Assembly: GCF_001612635.1 (NCBI RefSeq)
Contig: NZ_BDAV01000010.1
Location: forward strand, 248,001-312,000
DNA: 64,000 bases
Source: Nocardia africana NBRC 100379
GTDB taxonomy: Bacteria; Actinomycetota; Actinomycetes; Mycobacteriales; Mycobacteriaceae
Direction: 5' to 3'
The notes beneath the pieces are model-generated. The model had not been told where the DNA came from and ran no database searches. It saw nothing but the letters and a program-made list of their open reading frames with translations. Shown one piece after another: positions 32,924 to 41,376 of this stretch. Position 1 is the stretch's first letter. Each line of letters opens with the position of its first letter. A program made the translations under genes and the position numbers.

Positions 32924-34513
32924 TCAGTGCGCGAAGTGGCGCGCCCCGGTGAGATACATCGTGACTCCGGCCTCCCGGCAGGCGTCGATGGTCAACTGGT
33001 CGCGCACCGAACCACCCGGCTGCACAATGGCTTTCACGCCCGCGGCGATCAGCTGCTGCGGGCCGTCGGGGAACGGGAAATAGGCGTCGGAGGCCGCCAC
33101 CGAACCCTTGGCCCGGTCACCGGCGCGCAGCACCGCCAGATGCACGGCATCGACGCGGTTGACCTGTCCCATGCCGACACCGACCGAGGCGCCGTCGTGG
33201 GCCAGCAGAATCGCGTTCGATTTCACGGCCCGGCATGCGCGCCAAGCGAATTCGAGATCGGCGAGAGTTTCGGCATCGGCCGCCTCGCCGGTGGCGAGCG
33301 TCCAGTTGGCGGGGTCGTCACCGTCCGCGTCGACGATATCGGTCTGCTGCAGCAGCGCGCCGCCGCTGATCGGCCGCAGTTCGACGCCACCGCGCCGGGG
33401 TTCGTCGGCGATCAGGATGCGGACGTTCTTCTTGCGCTGCAGCACCTCGACCGCGCCGTCGGCATAGCCGGGAGCCACGATGACCTCGGTGAAGATCTCG
33501 GCCACCTGTTCGGCCATCTCGACGGTGACCTCGCGGTTGGCCGCGATCACCCCGCCGAACGCGCTCACCGGATCACAGGCGTGCGCCTTGCGGTGCGCTT
33601 CGGCGATATCGGCGCCGACCGCGATGCCGCACGGATTGGCGTGCTTCACGATGGCCACCGCGGGTTCGGCGTGGTCCCAGGCTGCCCGCCAGGCGGCATC
33701 GGCGTCGGTGTAGTTGTTGTACGACATCTCCTTGCCGTGCACCTGCTCGGCCTGCGCCAGCCCGGCCGGGCCGGAATCGTTGCGATACAGCGCCGCCGCC
33801 TGATGCGGGTTCTCGCCGTAGCGCAGCACCGCGTCGCGGGTCCACACGCCGCCCAGCCACGACGGGAACTGCTGCCCCGCAGCGGAATCCGCGGAATCGT
33901 CGGCGGTCAGCACGTTGGTCATCCAGCTCGCGACCGCGACGTCGTAGCTCGCGGTGTGCTGGAAAGCCTTGGCCGCCAGCGCGGTTCGCTCGGCGAGGGT
34001 GAAACCGCCACCGCGCACCGAGGCCAGCACGTCGTTGTAGTCACCGGTGTCGACCACGACCGCGACCGAGGGGTGGTTCTTCGCGGCCGCGCGCACCATC
34101 GACGGGCCGCCGATATCGATCTGCTCGACACATTCGTCGGGTGTGGCGCCACTGGCGACGGTCTGCGTGAACGGATACAGGTTCACCACCACCAGCTGGA
34201 ACGCCTCGACGCCCAGTTCCACCAGCTGATCGAGATGTTCCTGCTTGCGGGTGTCGGCGAGGATGCCGGCGTGCACGCGGGGATGCAGCGTCTTCACCCG
34301 GCCGTCGAGGGTTTCGGGGAAACCGGTGAGGTCTTCGACCTTCGTCACCGGAATTCCGGCGTCGGCGATGCGGGCGGCGGTCGAGCCGGTCGACACCAGC
34401 TCGACACCGGCGTCGTTCAGTCCGGTGGCCAGCTCGATGAGCCCGGTTTTGTCATAGACGCTCACCAACGCCCTGCGAATCGCCCTGCGTGCACTAACCG
34501 GGGCCTCACTCAT
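32924..34513 (-). CDS. purH: Bifunctional AICAR transformylase / IMP cyclohydrolase
   Basis: A 529-residue PurH catalysing the last two steps of IMP synthesis. The N-terminal cyclohydrolase (MGS-like) domain carries RALVSVYDKTGL and ELVSTGSTA and KTLHPRVHAGIL. The C-terminal transformylase domain has LRYGENPHQAAALY and SDAYFPFPD. Length matches the family. Its start overlaps the end of purN by eight bases, so the two are coupled. The order perM-purN-purH equals Rv0955-Rv0957. Confidence 0.97.
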   Translation of the reverse strand: MSEAPVSARRAIRRALVSVYDKTGLIELATGLNDAGVELVSTGSTAARIADAGIPVTKVEDLTGFPETLDGRVKTLHPRVHAGILADTRKQEHLDQLVELGVEAFQLVVVNLYPFTQTVASGATPDECVEQIDIGGPSMVRAAAKNHPSVAVVVDTGDYNDVLASVRGGGFTLAERTALAAKAFQHTASYDVAVASWMTNVLTADDSADSAAGQQFPSWLGGVWTRDAVLRYGENPHQAAALYRNDSGPAGLAQAEQVHGKEMSYNNYTDADAAWRAAWDHAEPAVAIVKHANPCGIAVGADIAEAHRKAHACDPVSAFGGVIAANREVTVEMAEQVAEIFTEVIVAPGYADGAVEVLQRKKNVRILIADEPRRGGVELRPISGGALLQQTDIVDADGDDPANWTLATGEAADAETLADLEFAWRACRAVKSNAILLAHDGASVGVGMGQVNRVDAVHLAVLRAGDRAKGSVAASDAYFPFPDGPQQLIAAGVKAIVQPGGSVRDQLTIDACREAGVTMYLTGARHFAH

Positions 34514-35150
34514 CTGGGATTACTGCCTTTCGTCCGTCGCAGACAATGCCTCGCGTGGCGACGGCGGCGACGGTCTCCGCCAGCAGCCGACGCTCCACAA
34601 CCTTGATGCGCTCGTGCAAACTCGCCTCGTCGTCGCCGGGCAGCACCGCGACCGGCTCCTGAGCGAGGATGGGTCCGGTGTCGACGCCCGCGTCGACGAG
34701 ATGCACGGTGGAACCCGTCACCCGCACGCCGTATGCCAGCGCGTCGCGCACCCCGTGCGCGCCCGGGAAGGCCGGCAGCAGCGCGGGATGGGTGTTGATG
34801 ATCCGGCCCTCGAATCGCTCCAGGAATTTCGGGCCGAACAGGCGCATGAATCCGGCCGACACCACCAGGTCGGGTGCGTAGGCGGCGACCGCGTCGGTCA
34901 GCGCGATATCCCAGGCGGACCGATCGGGATGGTCGGCGGGGGCGACGCGGAAGTCCGGGATGCCGGCCCGCACCGCATGGTCGGTCGCGGCGCAGATCCG
35001 GTCCACGCCCACGGCGGCGATGCGCGCCGGATACTCCGGCCGCTCGGTGGCCGCGATCAGCGATTGCAGCAGCGATCCCGTGCCCGAGGCGAGGACGACG
35101 AGGGTCGCAGGCGCGGTCGGAGGGACCAGCTGGGCGGGCGGGGTGGTCAG
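34506..35150 (-). CDS. purN: Phosphoribosylglycinamide formyltransferase, CTG start
   Basis: A 214-residue GAR transformylase using 10-formyl-THF. The phosphate-binding loop VLASGTGSLLQSLI is near the N-terminus; the catalytic region NTHPALLPAFPGAHGVRDAL, with Asn and His, and VHLVDAGVDTGPIL are intact. No ATG, GTG or TTG exists in frame before the essential loop; the first, GTG at 35018, lies beyond it. A CTG at 35150, eight bases after GGGAG, gives LTTPPAQLVP, the right length and register. I therefore call it as the start, which should be confirmed. Its end overlaps purH. Confidence 0.88.
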   Translation of the reverse strand: MTTPPAQLVPPTAPATLVVLASGTGSLLQSLIAATERPEYPARIAAVGVDRICAATDHAVRAGIPDFRVAPADHPDRSAWDIALTDAVAAYAPDLVVSAGFMRLFGPKFLERFEGRIINTHPALLPAFPGAHGVRDALAYGVRVTGSTVHLVDAGVDTGPILAQEPVAVLPGDDEASLHERIKVVERRLLAETVAAVATRGIVCDGRKAVIPDE

Positions 35151-35215
35151 CGCTCTACTCCCTGTGCGTCGGGGCTGCCGGAGGGCGGCGAACCCAAGGT
35201 CCGCCGGGTTAGAGC

Positions 35216-36925
35216 CTAACGACCGCCCCTGCCGGGACTCTCCGGCAGGTCACCCTCTACCACTTCCGCGTCGACGATGTCGGAGTTTCCGGCGTCGAAT
35301 TCGTCGTCCGGATCGGCGTGCGCGGGCGCGAGGTCGTCGTCGAGCAGTTCGCCGTCGACCTCCACGACCTCGACGGAGCGGGTGCGGCGGTAGGCCGGTT
35401 GCGGATAGTCGTCCTCGACCGCGACATCGTCCTCGAATTCGTACTCGACGTAGCGCGGGTCGTCGTACAGCTGATCGATGTAACCCGGTTCGTCGCGGTC
35501 GTCGTAGTCGTCGTCGCGGTCGAAATCCGGGTCGTAGCCGCGATCCCGGTACTCGTCGTGGTCGTCCTCGTTCCGGTCGTACTCGTCGCGCGAGTAGTCG
35601 GTGGGCAAGTAACGGCCGCGGTGGCCGGAACGACCGCCGAGGCCCGGTTCGACCACGGCGGGCGGAATGCCGAGAAACCGTCGCCCGCACAGCAATCCGA
35701 CATATCCGGCCAGGGTCAGCCAGGCGAAGGTCAGTCCGGCGGTGACCAGCACGCCAGGCCCGATCTCCCCGAACGACCCGACCGTGCCGCCCGCGAGCAG
35801 CCCCAGCAGCAGCAGGGCGAGCGCCGCCAGCGCCGCCGAGAACACCGTCGCCCACGGGCTGCGCATCTCGTCGGCGGAGTCGCGCGCGCAGTCGAGGCCG
35901 CCGCGCACCCCGACGGCCGCCGGAATCAGCAGCACTATCGGCCACCAGCCGGCCGCGGGTCCGCTCGGCACCGCGGCGAGCACGGGCAGCGCGGGCACCG
36001 GCGCCCCGGCGACCGAGAAGACGCTCAGCGCCCCGGCGCCGATGTGCACGTCCGCACCGATCAGCACGCTGGTCGCCGCGATCACGACGTTCGGCAGATA
36101 GGCCAGCGACAGCGCGGTCAAACCGACGACACCCGCGAAATTGCCCGCTGTCTCGTACGTGCCGCCGATCACCGACCAGTGCAGGACGAACGACACCACC
36201 GTGAGGACCGCCCCGGCGAGCAGCAGGCGCCACAGCGCGCGCGCCGCCGCCCGCGCCCCGGCGAAAACCCAGTCCGGCAGCGAGGAGGCGATCCGGTCGC
36301 GCAGCGCATTCGGCCGGGTCGCGATCCCGGTGGCCGCGGCGAGCAGGTGCAAACCCGCCACACAGCAGAAGGCGGTGAGGGTATGGGGCGACTGCAGTGG
36401 CACGGCCGTCGCGGCGTCCTCGGCCACGGCCAGGCAGACCGCGGTGACCAGCAGCGGGCCGGCGAGCGCGGCGCCGACGATCCAGCCCAGATCGGCCCGC
36501 GAGGAGCGCGGCGACACGGCATGCGCGCAGTCGCGCATGGTCAGCCACAACACCACCGCGGTCGGCAGCAGCGGCAGCAGGCCGAGCGAGGTCTTGCCGA
36601 CCACGACCGGCACCTGGTGCACGGCCAGCCAGCCGGCCGCGATCGCGCCCGACGCGCCGGTCATACCGCTGCCCGCGGCCGTCAGCGTGACCAGCACGAT
36701 CGCGACGATGGCGACCACGGTGAAACTCGACGCCCGAGCGGCGATGGTGAGCAGCACCTTGGCCCGCTCGGGACTCAGGGAGAGGAACACCGGATCCTCG
36801 GATCCGTCCGCGCCGCCGGGACCACTGCGCTGGTGGGGCGCATCCGCATGCGGGCGAGCCTGCGCCGGTCTCGCGCCGGCCCGCTGTTCGCGAAGGTCGG
36901 CCCATCGGACCAGTGCGGACTTCAT
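35216..36925 (-). CDS. perM: Polytopic membrane protein PerM (DUF6350)
   Basis: A 569-residue protein with about ten transmembrane helices between residues 60 and 425, then a long acidic cytoplasmic tail rich in Asp, Tyr and Arg (RDEYDRNEDDHDEY and similar). It is syntenic with Rv0955 (PerM), which in M. tuberculosis supports cell division under low magnesium and in chronic infection. The acidic tail could bind cations, but that is inference. The first residues are basic and Pro-rich. It precedes purN by 65 bases. Confidence 0.85.
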   Translation of the reverse strand: MKSALVRWADLREQRAGARPAQARPHADAPHQRSGPGGADGSEDPVFLSLSPERAKVLLTIAARASSFTVVAIVAIVLVTLTAAGSGMTGASGAIAAGWLAVHQVPVVVGKTSLGLLPLLPTAVVLWLTMRDCAHAVSPRSSRADLGWIVGAALAGPLLVTAVCLAVAEDAATAVPLQSPHTLTAFCCVAGLHLLAAATGIATRPNALRDRIASSLPDWVFAGARAAARALWRLLLAGAVLTVVSFVLHWSVIGGTYETAGNFAGVVGLTALSLAYLPNVVIAATSVLIGADVHIGAGALSVFSVAGAPVPALPVLAAVPSGPAAGWWPIVLLIPAAVGVRGGLDCARDSADEMRSPWATVFSAALAALALLLLGLLAGGTVGSFGEIGPGVLVTAGLTFAWLTLAGYVGLLCGRRFLGIPPAVVEPGLGGRSGHRGRYLPTDYSRDEYDRNEDDHDEYRDRGYDPDFDRDDDYDDRDEPGYIDQLYDDPRYVEYEFEDDVAVEDDYPQPAYRRTRSVEVVEVDGELLDDDLAPAHADPDDEFDAGNSDIVDAEVVEGDLPESPGRGGR

Positions 36926-37017
36926 AGAACTACCTCGCGGGATCCTGGTTGACTCGTCCGGTTGACTCGCCGAAGCACGACACGACCACCGACATGACAG
37001 GGTGTCAGCCGAAAACG

Positions 37018-37063
37018 GATCGGCGAGTCAGGCGCGCCGTGAAAAGCGCCTGACTCGCCGATC
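37018..37063 (-). terminator. Long hairpin terminator
   Basis: A perfect 18-bp stem (GATCGGCGAGTCAGGCGC and its complement) with a ten-base loop, 17 bases after the stop of the DUF5336 gene. A separate copy of the stem core, GACTCGCCG, occurs at 36964. Confidence 0.8.
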
Positions 37064-37080
37064 GTCGCGTCGAAGCGGAT

Positions 37081-38214
37081 CTACTTCTTGTCGTCCTCGG
37101 GACGGAAGGCCTTGGTGGCGTCGGCGGCCGGGTTTCCGGTCTGCTCGCCCCCGAACGGCTGCGTACCGGGCTGACCGGGCTGTCCCGCCTGGCCCTGCTG
37201 CCCCTGCTGGCCCTGCTGACCGAAGTTCAGCGAACCGTACTGCTGACCGGACTGGCCGGGCTGCTGGCCCGCGGCGCCGAAGTGCTGGGTCGCGGCCTCG
37301 TCACCACCGGCCGGGCGCTGGCCGTAGGGCGACTGCGCACCCTGCGCGCCGTACCCCTGCTGGCCCGGCTGCCCGTAGGGCTGCTGTCCGGGCTGGCCGT
37401 AGGGCGAGGGCTGCTGACCGTACTGCCCCTGGGCGTACTGCTGGCCGTACTGCCCATAGCCGGCCTGCTGCTGACCTGCCTGCGACTGCTGCTGGGCCTG
37501 TCCCTGCGCCTGCCCGTACTGCTGGCCGTACTGGCCGTACGCGGCCTGCTGGCCGGCCTGGGCCTGGCCGTAGGACTGCTGCTGGCCCGGCTGGCTCTGG
37601 CCGTAGGAGGACTGCTGGCCGTAGGCGCTCGACCCGCCGGCGCCCGGGGCGGCTGCCGCTGGCTTGGCCTCGGGCTCGGACAGGATGCCCACCGCGAACA
37701 GCAGTGCGACCACGGCAGCTGCGGCCTGAACGAGCGAGAGGAAGACCACGACCCAGCCGGCGCCCGCGGTCTTGAAGGCCGGCCCCTGATCCAGTGCCTG
37801 CAACAGGACGGTCAGGAAGCCCACCACCGAGGCTGCCGCGACGATCGGGTGGTTCAGCTTCTGCTTGGGCAGCAGCGAGATTCCGGCCAGCACACCCGCG
37901 AACAGCAACAGTGCCAGCGGAGCGGTGCCGCCCTGGTTGAAGAGGTTGAGCGTGCGGTCGTTCGAGTTGTCACTGGACGAGGACAGATCCAGCGTGGCGA
38001 ATCCCAGGAAACCCAGGAAGAAGTTGATGACGCCCAGCGCGGCGATTCCGACGGTCAGGTAGAACGTCAAGCCCTTGCCGCTCAGCGCCGAAAGCCCCGA
38101 GCTGCCGCCGGTACTACCTGTCGGCTGCTGGCCGAAGCTGGGGCCGGACGAGGGTGTGGGCCCGGGCGTCTGATTGGGCGCGTTGTACCCGGATCCCCCG
38201 GTCGGGTAGGACAT
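37081..38214 (-). CDS. DUF5336 membrane protein, Rv0954-like
   Basis: A 377-residue protein with four transmembrane helices (about residues 50-200) and a C-terminal half of some 170 residues made of Gln/Gly/Tyr/Pro repeats such as YGQ and QPGQ. It corresponds in place and form to Rv0954 of M. tuberculosis, the membrane protein related to the mycobacterial 34-kDa antigen. The Gln-rich tail may drive condensation or multivalent contacts with other envelope proteins (inference). ATG at 38214 follows AGGAGACGACCAC. It is followed by a strong terminator. Confidence 0.85.
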   Translation of the reverse strand: MSYPTGGSGYNAPNQTPGPTPSSGPSFGQQPTGSTGGSSGLSALSGKGLTFYLTVGIAALGVINFFLGFLGFATLDLSSSSDNSNDRTLNLFNQGGTAPLALLLFAGVLAGISLLPKQKLNHPIVAAASVVGFLTVLLQALDQGPAFKTAGAGWVVVFLSLVQAAAAVVALLFAVGILSEPEAKPAAAAPGAGGSSAYGQQSSYGQSQPGQQQSYGQAQAGQQAAYGQYGQQYGQAQGQAQQQSQAGQQQAGYGQYGQQYAQGQYGQQPSPYGQPGQQPYGQPGQQGYGAQGAQSPYGQRPAGGDEAATQHFGAAGQQPGQSGQQYGSLNFGQQGQQGQQGQAGQPGQPGTQPFGGEQTGNPAADATKAFRPEDDKK

Positions 38215-38387
38215 GTGGTCGTCTCCTATCGAGTCCTTCATCGGCTTCAGGCTGAATGCCCTTGACGCTACTGCACTCGAGCGCGCCGGTCACGGCCACG
38301 ACGCCACTGGCGGCAAGCTCGAGAATTCGCTATGAACCGCATACCCGTCTCGATCGTGTTGTCACCGAAGACGAGCGGAGGTATCGG

Positions 38388-38459
38388 ATGGACGTTTCGG
38401 AAATGTTCTGCACGGTGGTGCGGGCGCTGGGCCTGTGCCACCTCTTCCCGGCACCCTGA
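38388..38459 (+). CDS. Possible 23-residue peptide with strong ribosome site
   Basis: ATG at 38388 opens a 23-codon frame (MDVSEMFCTVVRALGLC, then HLFPAP). GGAGG ends eight bases upstream, at nearly ideal spacing, which is unusual for chance in this gap. The peptide is hydrophobic with two cysteines. It lies between the divergent DUF5336 start and the convergent end of sucD. It might be a small membrane peptide, a leader or a chance frame; I found no support beyond the ribosome site. Confidence 0.3.
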   Translation: MDVSEMFCTVVRALGLCHLFPAP

Positions 38460-38582
38460 ACGACGGTTGTTCCCCTGCCCACGACAACCGCTGCTGACCT
38501 GCCCACCGCAGCGAACTGCTCCTGCCCGGCAGCGACCTGCCGACTGCCCAGCAGCACGTCGTTCACCTGCCGAGAGGAAGAA

Positions 38583-38619
38583 CGAAGGCCGCCTTGTCAT
38601 GACGACGAGGCGGCCTTCG
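38583..38619 (-). terminator. Terminator of sucCD
   Basis: CGAAGGCCGCCT and AGGCGGCCTTCG form a perfect 12-bp stem with a 13-base loop, 13 bases beyond the sucD stop. It could also act on plus-strand transcripts from the small frame at 38388. Confidence 0.75.
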
Positions 38620-38632
38620 CAGTGGCGAACCA

Positions 38633-39547
38633 TCAAGCGGTGATCGACGCCTTCTCCAGGATCTCGCGCGCCAGGGCGGCGGTCTCGGACGGGGTCTTGC
38701 CGACCTTCACGCCCGCGGCCTCGAGGGCCTCCTTCTTCGCGGCGGCGGTACCCGAGGAACCGGAGACGATGGCGCCGGCGTGGCCCATGGTCTTGCCCTC
38801 CGGCGCGGTGAAGCCCGCGACGTAGCCGACGACCGGCTTGGTCACGTTCTCCTTAATGTAGGCAGCCGCGCGTTCTTCTGCGTCGCCGCCGATCTCGCCG
38901 ATCATGACGATGAGCTTGGTCTCCGGGTCCTTCTCGAACGCCTCGATGGCATCGATGTGGGTGGTGCCGATGACCGGGTCGCCACCGATGCCGATGGAGG
39001 TCGAGAAGCCGAAGTCACGCAGCTCGTACATCATCTGGTAGGTCAGGGTGCCGGACTTCGACACCAGGCCGATCGGGCCCTTGCCGGTGATGTTGGCCGG
39101 GGTGATGCCCACCAGCGACTCACCCGGGGTGATGATGCCGGGGCAGTTGGGGCCGATGATCCGGGTCTTGTTGCCCTTCTCCACGTTGTAGGCCCACGCG
39201 TAGGCGGTGTCCTGCACCGGGATGCCCTCGGTGATGACCACGAGCAGCGGGATCTCCGCGTCGATGGCCTCGATGATGGCGTCCTTGGCGAACTTCGGCG
39301 GCACGAAGGCGATCGACACGTCGGCGCCGGTCTCCTTGATGGCCTCGGCGACGGTGCCGAACACCGGCAGCTCGACGGCCGAGCCGTCCTTGGCGGTGTG
39401 CGAGACGGTGGTGCCGGCCTTGCGGGCGTTGACGCCGCCGACGACCTGGGTGCCGGCCTTCAGCATCAGCGCGGTGTGCTTGGTGCCCTCGCCGCCGGTG
39501 ATGCCCTGGACGATGACCTTGGAGTCCTTGTTCAGGAAGATAGACAT
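38633..39547 (-). CDS. sucD: Succinyl-CoA ligase, alpha subunit
   Basis: A 304-residue alpha subunit of succinyl-CoA synthetase in the TCA cycle. It starts MSIFLNKDSKVIVQGITGGEG. The CoA-binding domain is followed by RIIGPNCPGIITPGE, and the active-site histidine that is phosphorylated lies in GKTMGHAGAIV. It starts 14 bases after sucC. Length is typical for actinobacteria. Confidence 0.97.
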   Translation of the reverse strand: MSIFLNKDSKVIVQGITGGEGTKHTALMLKAGTQVVGGVNARKAGTTVSHTAKDGSAVELPVFGTVAEAIKETGADVSIAFVPPKFAKDAIIEAIDAEIPLLVVITEGIPVQDTAYAWAYNVEKGNKTRIIGPNCPGIITPGESLVGITPANITGKGPIGLVSKSGTLTYQMMYELRDFGFSTSIGIGGDPVIGTTHIDAIEAFEKDPETKLIVMIGEIGGDAEERAAAYIKENVTKPVVGYVAGFTAPEGKTMGHAGAIVSGSSGTAAAKKEALEAAGVKVGKTPSETAALAREILEKASITA

Positions 39548-39561
39548 GTTGTTTTTCGTCC

Positions 39562-40743
39562 TTACTTGGCCGTGCCGTTGGAGGAAGCCGCCAGTTCAGC
39601 CGCTTTATCTGCGCCTTCGTCCATGGTCTGGGCGAGGGTCACCAGCGGGTGGTTGGCGTCGACGAGGATCTGGCGACCCTCCTCGACCTTGTTGCCGTCG
39701 AGGCGGACGACCAGCGGCTTGTTCGCCTCCGACCCCAGGATCTCCAGGGCCTTGACGATGCCGTTGGCCACCGCGTCACACGCGGTGATGCCGCCGAACA
39801 CGTTCACGAACACGCTCTTGACCTGCGCGTCGTTGAGGATCACGTCGAGACCGTTGGCCATCACCTCGGCCGAGGCGCCGCCACCGATGTCGAGGAAGTT
39901 GGCCGGCTTCACGCCGTTGTGCTTCTCACCGGCATAGGCGACCACGTCCAGGGTCGACATGACCAGGCCGGCGCCGTTGCCGATGATGCCGACCTCACCG
40001 TCGAGCTTGACGTAGTTGAGGTCGTTCTCCTTGGCCTTGAGCTCCAGCGGATCGGTGGCGTCACGATCGGCGAACTCGGCGTGGTCGGGGTGGCGGAAGT
40101 CGGCGTTCTCGTCCAGGGTGACCTTGCCGTCCAGCGCCAGGATCTCGTTCTCCGGCGTGCGGACCAGCGGGTTCACCTCGACCAGGGTGGCGTCTTCGGC
40201 GACGAAGACCTCCCACAGCTTCTGAATGGTCACCGCGGCGGCGTCCAGCACGTCGGCGGGCAGATGGCCCTGCTCGGCGATGGAGCGCGCGAAGGCCAGA
40301 TCGACACCCTTGACGGCGTCGACCGGCACCTTGGCCAGGCGGTCGGGCTTGGTGGCGGCGACCTCTTCGATCTCCATACCGCCCTCGACCGAGCACATGG
40401 CCAGGTAGGTGCGGTTGGCGCGATCGAGCAGGAAGGAGATGTAGTACTCCTCCGCGATGTCCTTGGCCTCGGCGACCAGGATCTTCTTGGTGACGTGGCC
40501 CTTGATGTCCAGGCCCAGGATGTTGGAGGCGTGGGTGAAGGCGTCGTCCGGGGTGGCGGCGTACTTCACACCACCGGCCTTACCGCGGCCACCGACCTTG
40601 ACCTGCGACTTGATCATCACAGGCTTGCCGATTTCGGTCGCGATGGCACGGGCGTCCTCGGCCGAGTCCGTGACGCGGCCCTCCGACGAAGGCACTCCGT
40701 GCTTCACGAAGAGTTCCTTCGCCTGATATTCGAAGAGATCCAT
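39562..40743 (-). CDS. sucC: Succinyl-CoA ligase [ADP-forming], beta subunit
   Basis: A 393-residue beta subunit with an ATP-grasp domain (residues 1 to about 235; MIKSQVKVGGRGKAGGV) and a C-terminal domain with the succinate-binding GIIGNGAGLVM and FVNVFGGITACD. MDLFEYQAKELFVKHGVP is the conserved N-terminus and fixes ATG at 40743. The partner sucD follows directly. It is divergent from the M23 peptidase across a long control region. Confidence 0.97.
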   Translation of the reverse strand: MDLFEYQAKELFVKHGVPSSEGRVTDSAEDARAIATEIGKPVMIKSQVKVGGRGKAGGVKYAATPDDAFTHASNILGLDIKGHVTKKILVAEAKDIAEEYYISFLLDRANRTYLAMCSVEGGMEIEEVAATKPDRLAKVPVDAVKGVDLAFARSIAEQGHLPADVLDAAAVTIQKLWEVFVAEDATLVEVNPLVRTPENEILALDGKVTLDENADFRHPDHAEFADRDATDPLELKAKENDLNYVKLDGEVGIIGNGAGLVMSTLDVVAYAGEKHNGVKPANFLDIGGGASAEVMANGLDVILNDAQVKSVFVNVFGGITACDAVANGIVKALEILGSEANKPLVVRLDGNKVEEGRQILVDANHPLVTLAQTMDEGADKAAELAASSNGTAK

Positions 40744-41376
40744 GTACTCACCGTCTCGTCTGCGTTGTTGTGACAACGACTTTGTTGGCGGCCCGTCGTC
40801 GGAAGCGGGTCGAGTCGGACTCTAATCAGTTCGATGTCGCCGAAATCAGCCGCATACAGCCTAAGTGGCGCAGGTCACGAGCGGGCATCCGCCCGGGCAA
40901 AACCGCTGGCCAAGGCTACTGGCGAGTAGCTTGCCGAGACGCCGCCAGGTAGGGCGGACGATGGTCCGAATTGCCACCGGGGCTACTACGTAGTGTAGTT
41001 GCCTGTTCTCACTCGCGTGCCCAGCGGCAGGTGAGATATTCCGGCGACGTGACGTGATCAATCTCACAAGTAACGCCTTATCGACCGGAGCGCTTGCCCA
41101 CCTGCAATCGTTTCGTTACCGTCGATGCGGTCGATGTCACAGCCAGATCACAGGCCAGGCGGGAATACTCGTCACTCGGTCGCAAGACCCAGCTGGTAGA
41201 ACACCTGGTACACGACATCGGCGAACCCACCCGGATGAGGCCGCGTACACCGCACCGATCAGGAGGACGGCAGGCTTGTTGCAGCACAGTGCTCCGCAGG
41301 TAGCGAGCTGTTCCATCGGCGCACCGCGTGCCGCGTCATCCGGCTCCCCCGCGTTATCCGGTCTCGGAGTCCGCCG
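40744..41376. other. Divergent control region between sucC and the M23 peptidase
   Basis: A 633-base gap. Short open frames exist on both strands but none has a ribosome site and family-like content. The only clear site is a CRP-like palindrome at 41053-41068. I looked for a c-di-AMP riboswitch before the peptidase gene and could not support one. Confidence 0.5.
41053..41068. promoter_or_regulatory. CRP-like site
   Basis: CGTGA-TCAATC-TCACA fits the CRP/FNR pattern TGTGA-N6-TCACA except for the first base. It lies 310 bases upstream of sucC and 309 bases before the peptidase start. Confidence 0.45.

Noticed and set aside
35208..35220. GTTAG-AGC-CTAAC, like an IdeR/DtxR half-site pair
   Set aside because: It covers the perM stop codon, lacks the full 19-bp consensus and lies before purine genes with no iron link.
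37150..37650. Regular repeats that could suggest a CRISPR-like or satellite array
   Set aside because: They are Gln/Gly/Tyr codon repeats within the DUF5336 protein, with variable units and no spacers.
41100..41376. A c-di-AMP (ydaO-type) riboswitch upstream of the M23 peptidase
   Set aside because: Such riboswitches are common before wall peptidases in actinobacteria, but I could not find the conserved core here.
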